From Actinomycetes bacterium (GTDB lineage Bacteria; Actinomycetota; Actinomycetes; Actinomycetales; Cellulomonadaceae): DNA of 13,168 nt. Made by a program: the position numbers and the translations under genes. Positions 1 to 5,570 of the stretch are shown one piece after another. The notes below the pieces were generated by a model. It did no database searches, was not told where the DNA came from, and saw only the letters and a list, made by a program, of their open reading frames with translations. Each line of letters starts with the position of its first letter. The stretch's first letter is position 1. The DNA lies in the NCBI GenBank assembly GCA_023428465.1, contig JAEYXM010000142.1, positions 1 to 13,168 on the forward strand. Reading direction: 5' to 3'.

Positions 1-218
1 GGGCACGGGGCGGGCTGGACGGACGGGTCGAAGTCCGGCGTCGGCGTCGTGAAGTCGCGGGCGAGGAAGTCCGCGTCCATGGCGCCCGTATAGACCGCGG
101 TGGCCCCGAGGAACGTGAGGGCCAGGCCGGCGACGAGGCCGCCGAAGATCACGGCCTGCCGCTCGTGCTTGTGGCGGCGCCGCAGCTGGCGCGCCCGCTC
201 GGGGGTCATCTCCTTCAT
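1..218 (-). CDS. LytR_C-type membrane-anchored protein, N-terminal part (runs off left edge)
   Basis: The reading frame starts at ATG 218-216 and stays open to base 1, so 72 codons are visible and the 3' end lies outside the window. The visible protein has a charged, Arg/Lys/His-rich cytoplasmic start of about 22 residues, then one hydrophobic segment (about residues 23-45, around VIFGGLVAGLALTFLGATAV), then a Pro/Thr/Asp-rich stretch ending in PAPC. This topology is what LytR C-terminal-domain (LytR_C) proteins of actinobacteria show before their extracellular domain; that domain itself is not in the window. The start codon overlaps the stop of the preceding small gene by ATGA, so the two are probably translationally coupled. 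The family call rests on the layout and on remembered gene order, not on the domain. Confidence 0.6.
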   Translation of the reverse strand, partial: MKEMTPERARQLRRRHKHERQAVIFGGLVAGLALTFLGATAVYTGAMDADFLARDFTTPTPDFDPSVQPAPC

Positions 219-517
219 CAGGCGTCCAGCACCAGCACCCTGGCGTGCAGCACGGGACGCTGCTGCAGCGCGGCACGGACGGCGCGGTGCAGGCCGTCCT
301 CCAGGTACAGGATCCCCTTGTACTGGACCACGTGGGCGAACAGGTCGCCGTAGAACGTGGAGTCCTCGGACAGGAGCGTGTCGAGGTTCAGGGTGCGTTT
401 GGTGGTCACCAGCTCGTCCAGGCGGACCTGGCGCGGCGGCACCTCCGCCCACTGCTTGGTCGAGGTGAGGCCGTGGTCCGGATACGGACGGCCCTCACCG
501 ACCCCCTTGAAGATCAC
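218..517 (-). CDS. Small conserved actinobacterial protein (often annotated VapB-family antitoxin)
   Basis: This is a 99-residue protein starting at GTG 517-515. The sequence begins IFKGVGEGRPYPDHGL and continues with LVTTKRTLNLDTLLSEDSTF and a C-terminal YLEDGLHRAVRAALQQR segment. I recognise it as a highly conserved actinobacterial protein that pipelines usually label 'type II toxin-antitoxin system VapB family antitoxin'. No PIN-domain toxin is adjacent. Instead its stop overlaps the start of a LytR_C-type gene (ATGA), an arrangement I recall from other actinobacteria, so a real antitoxin role is doubtful. There is no Shine-Dalgarno sequence before the GTG. A TAGACT hexamer ends six bases upstream, which suggests a leaderless mRNA. 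Function is unknown. Confidence 0.8.
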   Translation of the reverse strand: MIFKGVGEGRPYPDHGLTSTKQWAEVPPRQVRLDELVTTKRTLNLDTLLSEDSTFYGDLFAHVVQYKGILYLEDGLHRAVRAALQQRPVLHARVLVLDA

Positions 518-523
518 GCCGTG

Positions 524-529
524 AGTCTA
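524..529 (-). promoter_or_regulatory. Putative -10 element of a leaderless promoter
   Basis: On the minus strand TAGACT (a TANNNT match) is followed by exactly six bases and then the GTG start at 517. This places the expected transcription start at the start codon itself. No ribosome binding site is present in the interval. I see no convincing -35. Confidence 0.45.
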
Positions 530-685
530 CTGGGCGCGCCGCCGCGCGGCCGTCCGTCCCAGGGGTGACCGGGCCCGACGCGGGGGATGAGGCGCCCGAG
601 GGGTGGTGGGACGGTGGCGGCGGCCCGGCAGGGGCGCGAGAGTGGGCCCTTGGTGAGCGGGGCGGACGAGGCGAGAGGGGCGGGT

Positions 686-1219
686 GTGACCGGCATCGTG
701 CACGTGGTGGTCATGGGGGTGTCGGGCTCGGGGAAGACGACGCTCGCGCTCGAGCTGCAGCGGCGTCTGGGCTGGCCGTACGCGGAAGCCGACGAGTTCC
801 ACCCGCAGGCGAACATCGACAAGATGACCGCCGGCACCGCCCTCACGGACGAGGACCGCCGGCCGTGGCTCGCGGCGATGCGCGACTGGCTGACCGAGCA
901 GGCCCGCGCCGGGCGCAGCGCGATCGTGACGTGCTCGGCCCTGCGGCACGCCTACCGGGACGTGCTGCGCGAGGCCGAGGGGAGGGTGCGCTTCGTGCAC
1001 CTCACCGCGGCGGCGGACGTCATCGGGCCGCGCCTGGCCGGGCGCAGCGGCCACTTCATGCCGCCGACACTGCTGCCCTCCCAGCTCGCGACCCTGGAGA
1101 CGCTGCGGGACGGCGAGGACGGGATCGTCGTCGTCGTGGACGACCCGCCCGACGTCGTGGCCGACCGGACGATGGAGGCGCTGGGCCTGGGCGCGGCGCG
1201 GGACGTGCCGCAGGGCTGA
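686..1219 (+). CDS. Gluconokinase (GntK/ThrGntK family)
   Basis: It phosphorylates D-gluconate with ATP to 6-phosphogluconate, feeding the pentose phosphate or Entner-Doudoroff routes; it is cytoplasmic. The 177-residue protein has a P-loop GVSGSGKT at residues 11-18. It then shows the gluconokinase signature: an acidic DEFHP segment, NIDKM, a TAGTALTDEDRRPWL stretch around residues 50-65, then CSALRHAYRD and the GHFMP region near the gluconate-binding lid. The length is normal for the family. I chose GTG 686 because GAGAGGGG lies at 673-680 with a five-base spacing and the protein then begins just before the first beta strand; an in-frame ATG at 587 would add about 33 low-complexity residues. 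It is divergent from the gene ending at 517 and converges on thioredoxin. No gluconate transporter or regulator is visible next to it. Confidence 0.92.
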   Translation: MTGIVHVVVMGVSGSGKTTLALELQRRLGWPYAEADEFHPQANIDKMTAGTALTDEDRRPWLAAMRDWLTEQARAGRSAIVTCSALRHAYRDVLREAEGRVRFVHLTAAADVIGPRLAGRSGHFMPPTLLPSQLATLETLRDGEDGIVVVVDDPPDVVADRTMEALGLGAARDVPQG

Positions 1220-1227
1220 GCCCGGCG

Positions 1228-1264
1228 CCGTCGGGGGGGCGACGGGCCAGGGCGCTCAGCCCTG
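1228..1264. terminator. Two tandem hairpins between convergent genes
   Basis: Hairpin 1 has arms CCGTCG (1228-1233) and CGACGG (1240-1245) around a run of G. Hairpin 2 has arms CAGGGC (1248-1253) and GCCCTG (1259-1264) with a five-base loop. They lie between the stop of the gluconokinase gene and the stop of the thioredoxin gene, where a bidirectional terminator is expected. Neither has a U-tract, which is common in very GC-rich genomes. Termination is inferred. Confidence 0.4.
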
Positions 1265-1281
1265 CGGGTGGTCGGTGCGCG

Positions 1282-1307
1282 GGGTCCAGCGCGCGGGTCC
1301 AGCGCGC
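1282..1307. repeat. 13-bp tandem duplication
   Basis: GGGTCCAGCGCGC occurs twice back to back (1282-1294 and 1295-1307), just 3' of the thioredoxin stop codon in the convergent spacer. It is probably a simple slippage duplication; no function is suggested. Confidence 0.7.
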
Positions 1308-1313
1308 GGGGGC

Positions 1314-1703
1314 TCAGTGCTCGTGGTTGTGGCCGGCGTGCTCGGCCTCGTGCTCGGCGAGCTCCTTGTGGACCGCCTCCATGTCGAGGGCGCGGGCCTG
1401 GGCGATCAGGTCCTCGAGCGCCGGGGCGGGGAGCGCGCCGGGCTGGGCGAAGATGAGGACGCCCTCCTTGAAGATCATGAGGGTCGGGATCGACGTGATG
1501 CTGGCCTGGGCGGCGAGCTCCTGCTCGGCCTCGGTGTCGACCTTGCCGAAGACGATGTCGGGGTTCGCCTCGGACGCGGCCTCGAAGACGGGCGCGAACT
1601 GCCGACAGGGCCCGCACCAGGCGGCCCAGAAGTCGATGAGGACGATGTCGCTGCCGGTGATGGTCGACTCGAACGAGTCGATGGTCAGGGTGACGGTGGA
1701 CAT
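1314..1703 (-). CDS. Thioredoxin with His-rich C-terminal tail
   Basis: This is a cytoplasmic thiol-disulfide oxidoreductase of 129 residues. The active site WCGPC is at residues 29-33 and the cis-proline motif SIPT is at 71-74 (Pro73), so the classical thioredoxin fold spans about residues 1-105. The protein is 15-25 residues longer than a standard thioredoxin. The extra C-terminal tail is helical and ends HAGHNHEH, a possible metal-binding tail. The start is ATG 1703 with GAGGAG at 1708-1713. Immediately upstream is a CsoR/CstR-like palindrome (1748-1763), so copper or sulfane-sulfur stress control is plausible. It stands alone, with no thioredoxin reductase in the window. The thioredoxin call is firm; the regulation is inference. 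Confidence 0.95.
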   Translation of the reverse strand: MSTVTLTIDSFESTITGSDIVLIDFWAAWCGPCRQFAPVFEAASEANPDIVFGKVDTEAEQELAAQASITSIPTLMIFKEGVLIFAQPGALPAPALEDLIAQARALDMEAVHKELAEHEAEHAGHNHEH

Positions 1704-1747
1704 GTGGCTCCTCGGTGGCTCGGGCAGGGCATCCGACGGTGAATGAA

Positions 1748-1763
1748 TACCCTCAGGGGTATC
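1748..1763. promoter_or_regulatory. CsoR/CstR-like operator upstream of thioredoxin
   Basis: The palindrome ATACCC-TCAG-GGGTAT has perfect six-base arms. It resembles the G-tract palindromes bound by CsoR-family (DUF156) repressors, which sense Cu(I) or persulfides. It lies 45 bp upstream of the thioredoxin start codon. On the minus strand a TTGATA hexamer (-35-like) begins at its upstream edge, so a bound repressor could block transcription. No CsoR gene is present in this window. Confidence 0.5.
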
Positions 1764-1834
1764 AACCCGGAGGTCCCGCCAGGCATTCCACCGTGCCCGA
1801 TTCCGCCCGCGAATGCCACCCGGCCGTCCCTGCG

Positions 1835-1853
1835 CAGGCGTGAGCGGCGCCTG
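1835..1853 (-). terminator. Hairpin 3' of the LLM oxidoreductase gene
   Basis: The arms CAGGCG (1835-1840) and CGCCTG (1848-1853) enclose a seven-base loop. The hairpin is about 25 bases beyond the stop codon of the minus-strand oxidoreductase gene and upstream of the thioredoxin promoter region, which fits a terminator insulating the two. There is no U-tract. Confidence 0.3.
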
Positions 1854-1877
1854 GGTGGAGGTCGGGTTGCGGGTCGG

Positions 1878-2687
1878 TCAGCGGGGCGGGCCTCCCGAGA
1901 CGCGGGTCAGCATCTCCTCCGCGGAGCCGCGGAGGGCGAAGACCGACTCGAACCACCAGGTGGCACCCGCGGCCTCGTACTCCGGCGCGAGTCCGCGCTC
2001 GCCCGCGTCGGTCGTGCCGTTGATCGCCACGTCGAATCCTTCGTCGGCGCCCTGCTCGCGGAGGTAGCCGACGGCGTCGGACAGCTTCTCCGGGCCGAAC
2101 CAGACCTGCTGCTCCTCGTCGATGGCCGACATGATCCAGCCGTCCCAGCGCGCGGCGCGGCGCAGCGCGGGCCTGCTCCAGCCGCCGATCCACACCGGGA
2201 TGCGCGGCGACTGCGTGGGGCGCCCCGCGATCCGGGTGCCCTCCGACCGGTAGTGGGTGCCCTCGTGGGTCACGGTCTCGCCGTTGCACCAGGCGGTGAT
2301 GAGGTCGAGCGCCTCGTCGGTCATGGCGGCGCGCGTGCGGTCGTCGTGGTGGTCGCCGACGGCGGCCAGGTCCCACGCGACGCCGAGGCCGGCCCCGAAC
2401 GTCACGCGCCCGCCGCTCAGGGCGTCGAGCGCGTGCAGCGACCGCGCGAGCAGGTGCGGGCGGTAGCGCGGCACGGGCGTGACGTCGGTGAGGAGCCGGA
2501 TGCGCGACGTCGCGCCCGCGACCGCCGCCAGGGTCACCCAGGGGTCGCCGACGCCGTACCCGAAGTGGCCGTGGTCCCACATGCAGACGGCATCCCAGCC
2601 TGCGGCCTCCGCCGCGACGGCCAGCTCCACCACCGGTCCGGGCTCGGCGTACGGGCCGAAGGGGACCACCTCGATGCCGTACCTCAC
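1878..2687 (-). CDS. LLM-class (luciferase-like) flavin/F420-dependent oxidoreductase
   Basis: This is a 269-residue TIM-barrel oxidoreductase of the bacterial luciferase-like superfamily, expected to use FMN or coenzyme F420 in the cytoplasm; the substrate cannot be told. Visible family features are the N-terminal strand VRYGIEVVPFG, AAEAAGWDAVCMWDH, the LLTDVTPVPRYRP segment after SRIR, LDALSGGRVTFGAGLG, and IPVWIGGWSRPALRRAARWDGW, where the conserved WIGG and the trailing RRAARWDGW helix are typical. I chose GTG 2687 because GGAGGAGGA sits just upstream (about 2691-2699) and the protein then begins directly with the first barrel strand; an upstream in-frame ATG at 2783 would only add Arg-rich non-homologous sequence. 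The gene is divergent from the flavodoxin gene, and the shared spacer contains GGAC-N4-GTCC palindromes. Confidence 0.9.
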   Translation of the reverse strand: MRYGIEVVPFGPYAEPGPVVELAVAAEAAGWDAVCMWDHGHFGYGVGDPWVTLAAVAGATSRIRLLTDVTPVPRYRPHLLARSLHALDALSGGRVTFGAGLGVAWDLAAVGDHHDDRTRAAMTDEALDLITAWCNGETVTHEGTHYRSEGTRIAGRPTQSPRIPVWIGGWSRPALRRAARWDGWIMSAIDEEQQVWFGPEKLSDAVGYLREQGADEGFDVAINGTTDAGERGLAPEYEAAGATWWFESVFALRGSAEEMLTRVSGGPPR

Positions 2688-2815
2688 GGATCCTCCTCCA
2701 CGGCTCCTCCTCCGACTCGCGCGCCGATCATGGAAACGTAGCCCCGCCCGCCGACATCGGGCAGGACCGGGGTGCCGGCGCACGTCGCCGGGGGTCGGCG
2801 TGCCGCCTTCGTATA

Positions 2816-2965
2816 GGACTTAGGTCCCTTCTAGGCTTCGTCCATCATCCGAGACGCTCGGAGGACGGAGCCGGGAGAACCGGCTCCGCACGCGCAGTTG
2901 GGGGCGTCGCGACGGGGCGGGCCGTCGCGACGACGGGACGGAGGTCCAGAGCCGGACACTCGTCC
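2816..2965. promoter_or_regulatory. Cluster of three GGAC-N4-GTCC palindromes (DosR/DevR-like boxes)
   Basis: The 356-bp spacer between the LLM oxidoreductase (-) and the flavodoxin gene (+) holds no gene. It does hold three sites with the same geometry: GGAC-TTAG-GTCC at 2816-2827, GGAC-GGAG-GTCC at 2936-2947 and GGAC-ACTC-GTCC at 2954-2965. The last two are 18 bp apart centre to centre. Site 1 extends to AGGACTTAGGTCCC, which matches 12 of 14 positions of the DosR core consensus GGGACTWWAGTCCC. Near site 1 lie TAGGCT (2832-2837, plus strand) and, on the minus strand, TATACG (2809-2814), both possible -10 elements. Binding by a NarL/DosR-type response regulator is inferred. Confidence 0.5.
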
Positions 2966-3043
2966 CACCCATCACCCGCCCGGTTCGGACGTCGCTCGAG
3001 GTCCGCACGTCGGGCCCGGGCGAGGCGCGACGGGAGGCCGACC

Positions 3044-3589
3044 ATGACCACCGTTCTCGTAGCCTTTGCGAGCAAGCACGGCTCGACCCGGAGCATCGCG
3101 CAGGCCATCGGCGGCGCGCTCCACTCCTGCGGGTGCCAGGTCAAGGTGCTCCCCGCGGGGCTCGTTCACTCCGTCGCGCCGTACGACGCCGTCATCCTCG
3201 GCAGCGCGGTCTACCACGACCACTGGACGTGGGAGGGTCGCCGGTTCCTCAAGCGCGCGCGCACCCAGCTCGGTGACCGGCCGTTCTGGCTCTTCAGCAG
3301 CGGTCCGATCGGCGGCACGGTGCGCGGCGAGGAGCTCATCGAGACCGGCTGCGGCGGTGGCACCCCGGTGCCGCAGCCACTCCTGCCGCTGCTCGGCGGA
3401 GTGCACCTCATGGACCACGCCACGTTCGCGGGGCGGGTCGACGAGTGCGCCAGCGGGTTCCTCGAGCGCGACGTCCCCCGCGGCGACTGGCGCAACTTCC
3501 GCCAGGTCAACGACTGGGGCCACGCCGTCGGCGAGGAGATCCGCCCGCCGCGCCGGGTGCGCTCGGTCGCGCGCGTGCGCGGGGCCTGA
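3044..3589 (+). CDS. Flavodoxin-domain protein (HemG/menaquinone-type flavodoxin_5 family)
   Basis: This is a 181-residue FMN-binding protein with a Rossmann-like flavodoxin fold. The phosphate-binding loop is ASKHGST at residues 9-15, followed by helix RSIAQAIGGAL. The second flavin loop is LGSAVYHDHW (52-61), and the third-strand loop FSSGPIGG is at 84-91. The C-terminal segment with DWRNFRQVNDW around residue 147 resembles the protoporphyrinogen-oxidase-like (HemG) flavodoxin branch, but heme synthesis is not shown; in actinobacteria many such proteins are redox or stress proteins of unknown partner. ATG 3044 is preceded by GGGAGG (3032-3037). Its long upstream region carries three GGAC-N4-GTCC boxes, suggesting hypoxia or redox control. 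It converges on the PPOX gene, only 22 bp away. Confidence 0.88.
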   Translation: MTTVLVAFASKHGSTRSIAQAIGGALHSCGCQVKVLPAGLVHSVAPYDAVILGSAVYHDHWTWEGRRFLKRARTQLGDRPFWLFSSGPIGGTVRGEELIETGCGGGTPVPQPLLPLLGGVHLMDHATFAGRVDECASGFLERDVPRGDWRNFRQVNDWGHAVGEEIRPPRRVRSVARVRGA

Positions 3590-3596
3590 CTCCCGG

Positions 3597-3613
3597 GACC
3601 GACGGCGTCGGTC
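3597..3613. terminator. Hairpin shared by two convergent genes
   Basis: The arms GACCGAC (3597-3603) and GTCGGTC (3607-3613) form a perfect seven-base stem with a GGC loop. It starts eight bases after the flavodoxin stop codon and its right arm overlaps the stop codon of the PPOX gene (3612-3614). One short hairpin could end both transcripts. No U-tract is present. Confidence 0.5.
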
Positions 3614-4544
3614 AGCGGCGCGTGGCGTCGCAGGTGACGCGGCGCGGGTGCAGGCGCGCAACCGCGCGGGTCTCGGTGGTCGCGCGCACCGCGAGCACCG
3701 CGGGCGGGACGTGGCCGTAGTACGGGGGCTGCCCTGTGTAGGCGCGCGTCAGCCGGTCGAGGAGCCGCGCTGCCCCCTCGGTCCGCACCTCGACGTCGCA
3801 GCGCACCTCGAGCCACCGGTCCGGGTCCGCAGGGTCGATGACCAGGACGGTCGCGCGCGGGTCCGTCACGAGGTTGCGGCCCTTGCGGCGCTCGAGTGTC
3901 GTCGTGACCAGGACGAGGTCCCCGTCACGGGTGCACCGGACCGGCTGCACCTGGGCCCGCCCGCCGGGCATGTGCGTGGCGAGCGCGGCCGCGATCGGCC
4001 GGTCGAGGAGGTCGCGGTGGCTCGGCGGGATCGGCACGTCCTGCCCCGACGGCACCCAGCGCGGCGGTCGGCCGCCCGGCGCCGGACCCACCGGCGGACG
4101 CGACGACGTCGGGCCCGCGACCACCGCGCGCGGGGCGAGGCGGAACGTCACCGGCGTCTCGAGCTCCGCGAGCTCGGCCGCCACGACTCCGCCGAAGTAC
4201 GGGCGGACGCCGCGGTACCGCTCGGCGGCGTCGTCCAGGTCCGCCAGGCCGCTGCCCGGCACCGGCGCGACGTCCGCGCGGAGCTCGAGCCAGCGGCCGT
4301 CGGCCGGGTCCATCACCAGGAGCGTCGCGCGCGGTCGCGTCAGCATGCTCGCGGCCGTCTCGGACTCGAGCATCGCGGAGATCCGGACCTCGCCGTCGTG
4401 CCGCCAGAACCACGCGACGCTCGACTGGAGACGACCGTCCGCCAGGTGCGTCGTCAGGACCGCGGGCAGCGGACGATCGAGGAGATCCGCGTGGGAGTCC
4501 GGGATCGGTGCGTGGACGACGGCGTGCTCGGTGAGGGCAGTCAC
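3612..4544 (-). CDS. Tandem two-domain PPOX (pyridoxamine 5'-phosphate oxidase-like) protein
   Basis: This 310-residue protein is made of two homologous split beta-barrel domains, a family that binds FMN or F420. Domain 1 starts IPDSHADLLDRP (residue 14) and domain 2 starts IPPSHRDLLDRP (residue 172). Both go through PRATLLVMDPAD or PRATVLVIDPAD, WLE(L/V)R(A/C)DV and a Tyr/Pro/Gly-rich end, joined by a Pro/Gly-rich linker (about 140-170). Domain 2 keeps a basic RRKGRN motif (219-224) typical of the cofactor phosphate site; the equivalent stretch of domain 1 reads ESETAAS and has lost it. The start is uncertain: GTG 4544 gives the family-like N terminus but has only a weak AGG upstream. ATG 4598 is also in frame and would overlap the TetR gene. 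It is the last gene of a probable operon with the small membrane protein and TetR regulator. The specific reaction is unknown. Confidence 0.82.
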   Translation of the reverse strand: MTALTEHAVVHAPIPDSHADLLDRPLPAVLTTHLADGRLQSSVAWFWRHDGEVRISAMLESETAASMLTRPRATLLVMDPADGRWLELRADVAPVPGSGLADLDDAAERYRGVRPYFGGVVAAELAELETPVTFRLAPRAVVAGPTSSRPPVGPAPGGRPPRWVPSGQDVPIPPSHRDLLDRPIAAALATHMPGGRAQVQPVRCTRDGDLVLVTTTLERRKGRNLVTDPRATVLVIDPADPDRWLEVRCDVEVRTEGAARLLDRLTRAYTGQPPYYGHVPPAVLAVRATTETRAVARLHPRRVTCDATRR

Positions 4545-4578
4545 CCTGGCAGCATCCCGCTGCGGCGCTCGGGGCGGG

Positions 4579-5313
4579 TCAGCCTGGCGGCCGATCATGT
4601 CCCGCCGTCGCGTCCGCCGGTCGTATGACGGCGGGCACCGGCCCGGCGAGGTACGGCTCCAGGACCGCGGTCAGGAGGCGGGCGGCGTCGGGGTGCACGT
4701 CGCCGGCTGCGTGCCCCGCGTGCGCGGCCGGCCCGGCGTGCCCTGCCTGCCCGGCGTGACCGGCGTGCCCGGCGTGCGGGAACCGGGCCGACGACGCGTC
4801 CGTCACCAGCAGCAGGGCGGCGACCAGGTCCGCGAGGCGCTCGTCGGTCACGTGCGCCAGGACGCCGTCGGCTCGCCACGCGCGGACCACGGTGGTCAGC
4901 ACGCTCGTGCGCCGGTCGTGCGCGGCCTCGACCGACGCCCGCAGCAGCGGGTCCAGGTGGACGAGGGCGGGCAGCTCACGCGCCAGGAACCGGTACTCCT
5001 CGTCGAGGCGCGCCTGCGCCGCCAGGCGCCCGACGAGCGCCGTCGGTCCGTCCGGCCCGAGGAACCCGCCGCCCGGCTCGGCGTCGTCGGACAGCAGACC
5101 GGCCTGGGCCGCGGCGTAGCGGTCCCAGAGCGTACGGATGATCTGCTCCTTGTCCCGGTACCAGTAGTAGAGGTTCCCGGGGCTGATGCCGACGTGCGCG
5201 GCGATGTGGTTGGTCGTGACGCGCGCGGTCCCGTCGCGGTCGAACAGCTCGCGTGCGCCGTCGAGGATGCGCGCGCCGGTGCGCGGGCCTCGGGGCGGGC
5301 GTCCGGGGGACAT
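4579..5313 (-). CDS. TetR/AcrR-family transcriptional regulator with His-Ala-Gly repeat
   Basis: This 244-residue one-component regulator has its N-terminal helix-turn-helix at about residues 13-62: ARILDGARELFDRDG, then TTNHIAAHVGISPGNLYYWY and the RDKEQIIRTLW helix. The ligand-binding half follows, with a conserved YRFLARELPALVHLD stretch. Around residues 180-204 it carries an unusual low-complexity insert, roughly (HAG)n, encoded by a nine-base repeat. With seven histidines this could bind metal or merely be a flexible loop. ATG 5313 has no strong ribosome binding site; it lies 15 bases after the stop of the upstream small gene and is probably co-translated with it. The PPOX gene follows immediately, so the regulator may control that gene, itself or its operon. 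The ligand is unknown. Confidence 0.9.
   Translation of the reverse strand: MSPGRPPRGPRTGARILDGARELFDRDGTARVTTNHIAAHVGISPGNLYYWYRDKEQIIRTLWDRYAAAQAGLLSDDAEPGGGFLGPDGPTALVGRLAAQARLDEEYRFLARELPALVHLDPLLRASVEAAHDRRTSVLTTVVRAWRADGVLAHVTDERLADLVAALLLVTDASSARFPHAGHAGHAGQAGHAGPAAHAGHAAGDVHPDAARLLTAVLEPYLAGPVPAVIRPADATAGHDRPPG
4702..4776 (-). repeat. Nine-base tandem repeat encoding (HAG)n in the TetR gene
   Basis: Twenty-five codons read as HAG HAG HAG QAG HAG PAA HAG HAAG. The DNA unit is approximately CACGCCGGG on the coding strand. All changes keep the reading frame. Repeat number may vary between strains. Confidence 0.85.
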
Positions 5314-5328
5314 GGCGCGGGCGGGGCG

Positions 5329-5553
5329 TCAGGCCGGGGTGGGCGGCGTCGGGTCGGCCGGAGTCGGGTCGGCGGGGGCCTCGGCGTCGGGACCGGCGTC
5401 GGGACCGGCCTCGCCCTCGATCCGTGCGCGCAGGCGCTCGCGGATCTCGTCGGGCGTGTACGCCTCGCGGCGTCGCTCGTCGCGCGCGATGAGCACGCCA
5501 CCCGCGGCCACCCCCGCGAACGCTGCGAGCCCGACGACCTTCCACCAGCGCAT
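5329..5553 (-). CDS. Small single-pass membrane protein of unknown function
   Basis: This 74-residue protein begins MRWWKVVGLAAFAGVAAGGV, a single hydrophobic N-terminal helix (about residues 5-23). It is followed by a basic ARDERRR turn, a conserved-looking YTPDEIRERLRARIE amphipathic helix and a Pro/Asp/Ala/Thr-rich disordered tail with an ADPTP repeat. I recall close relatives with the same WWKVVGL and YTPDE features in Micrococcales, always hypothetical. The start is ATG 5553 with no Shine-Dalgarno sequence; TAGCCT ends six bases upstream, so the mRNA is probably leaderless. It is the first gene of a likely operon with TetR (15-base gap) and shares its promoter with the divergent YiiX-like gene. 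Confidence 0.8.
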   Translation of the reverse strand: MRWWKVVGLAAFAGVAAGGVLIARDERRREAYTPDEIRERLRARIEGEAGPDAGPDAEAPADPTPADPTPPTPA

Positions 5554-5558
5554 CTGCC

Positions 5559-5565
5559 TAGGCTA
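5559..5565. promoter_or_regulatory. Symmetric bidirectional -10 element driving two leaderless mRNAs
   Basis: TAGGCTA reads as TAGGCT (5559-5564) on the plus strand and as TAGCCT (5565-5560) on the minus strand, both TANNNT. Exactly six bases separate each hexamer from a start codon: GTG 5571 on the plus strand and ATG 5553 on the minus strand. Neither gene has a Shine-Dalgarno sequence. The two -10 boxes overlap by five bases, so the two directions should compete for one polymerase site. No good -35 is visible on either side. Confidence 0.55.
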
Positions 5566-5570
5566 TCGGT

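Noticed and set aside
218..517. A functional VapBC toxin-antitoxin module
   Set aside because: The small protein is commonly annotated VapB, but no PIN-domain toxin is adjacent and it is coupled to a LytR_C-type gene instead.
565..1746. Long plus-strand open frame across the gluconokinase and thioredoxin genes
   Set aside because: It overlaps two clearly recognisable genes and its translation is Arg/Gly/Ala low-complexity, typical of a wrong frame in GC-rich DNA.
1743..2741. Plus-strand open frame opposite the LLM oxidoreductase
   Set aside because: It is antisense to a well-supported gene, its start lies next to the CsoR-like operator, and its translation has no recognisable domain.
2987..3003. 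GGAC and GTCC pair just upstream of the flavodoxin gene
   Set aside because: The arms are separated by nine bases, not four, so it does not share the geometry of the other boxes.
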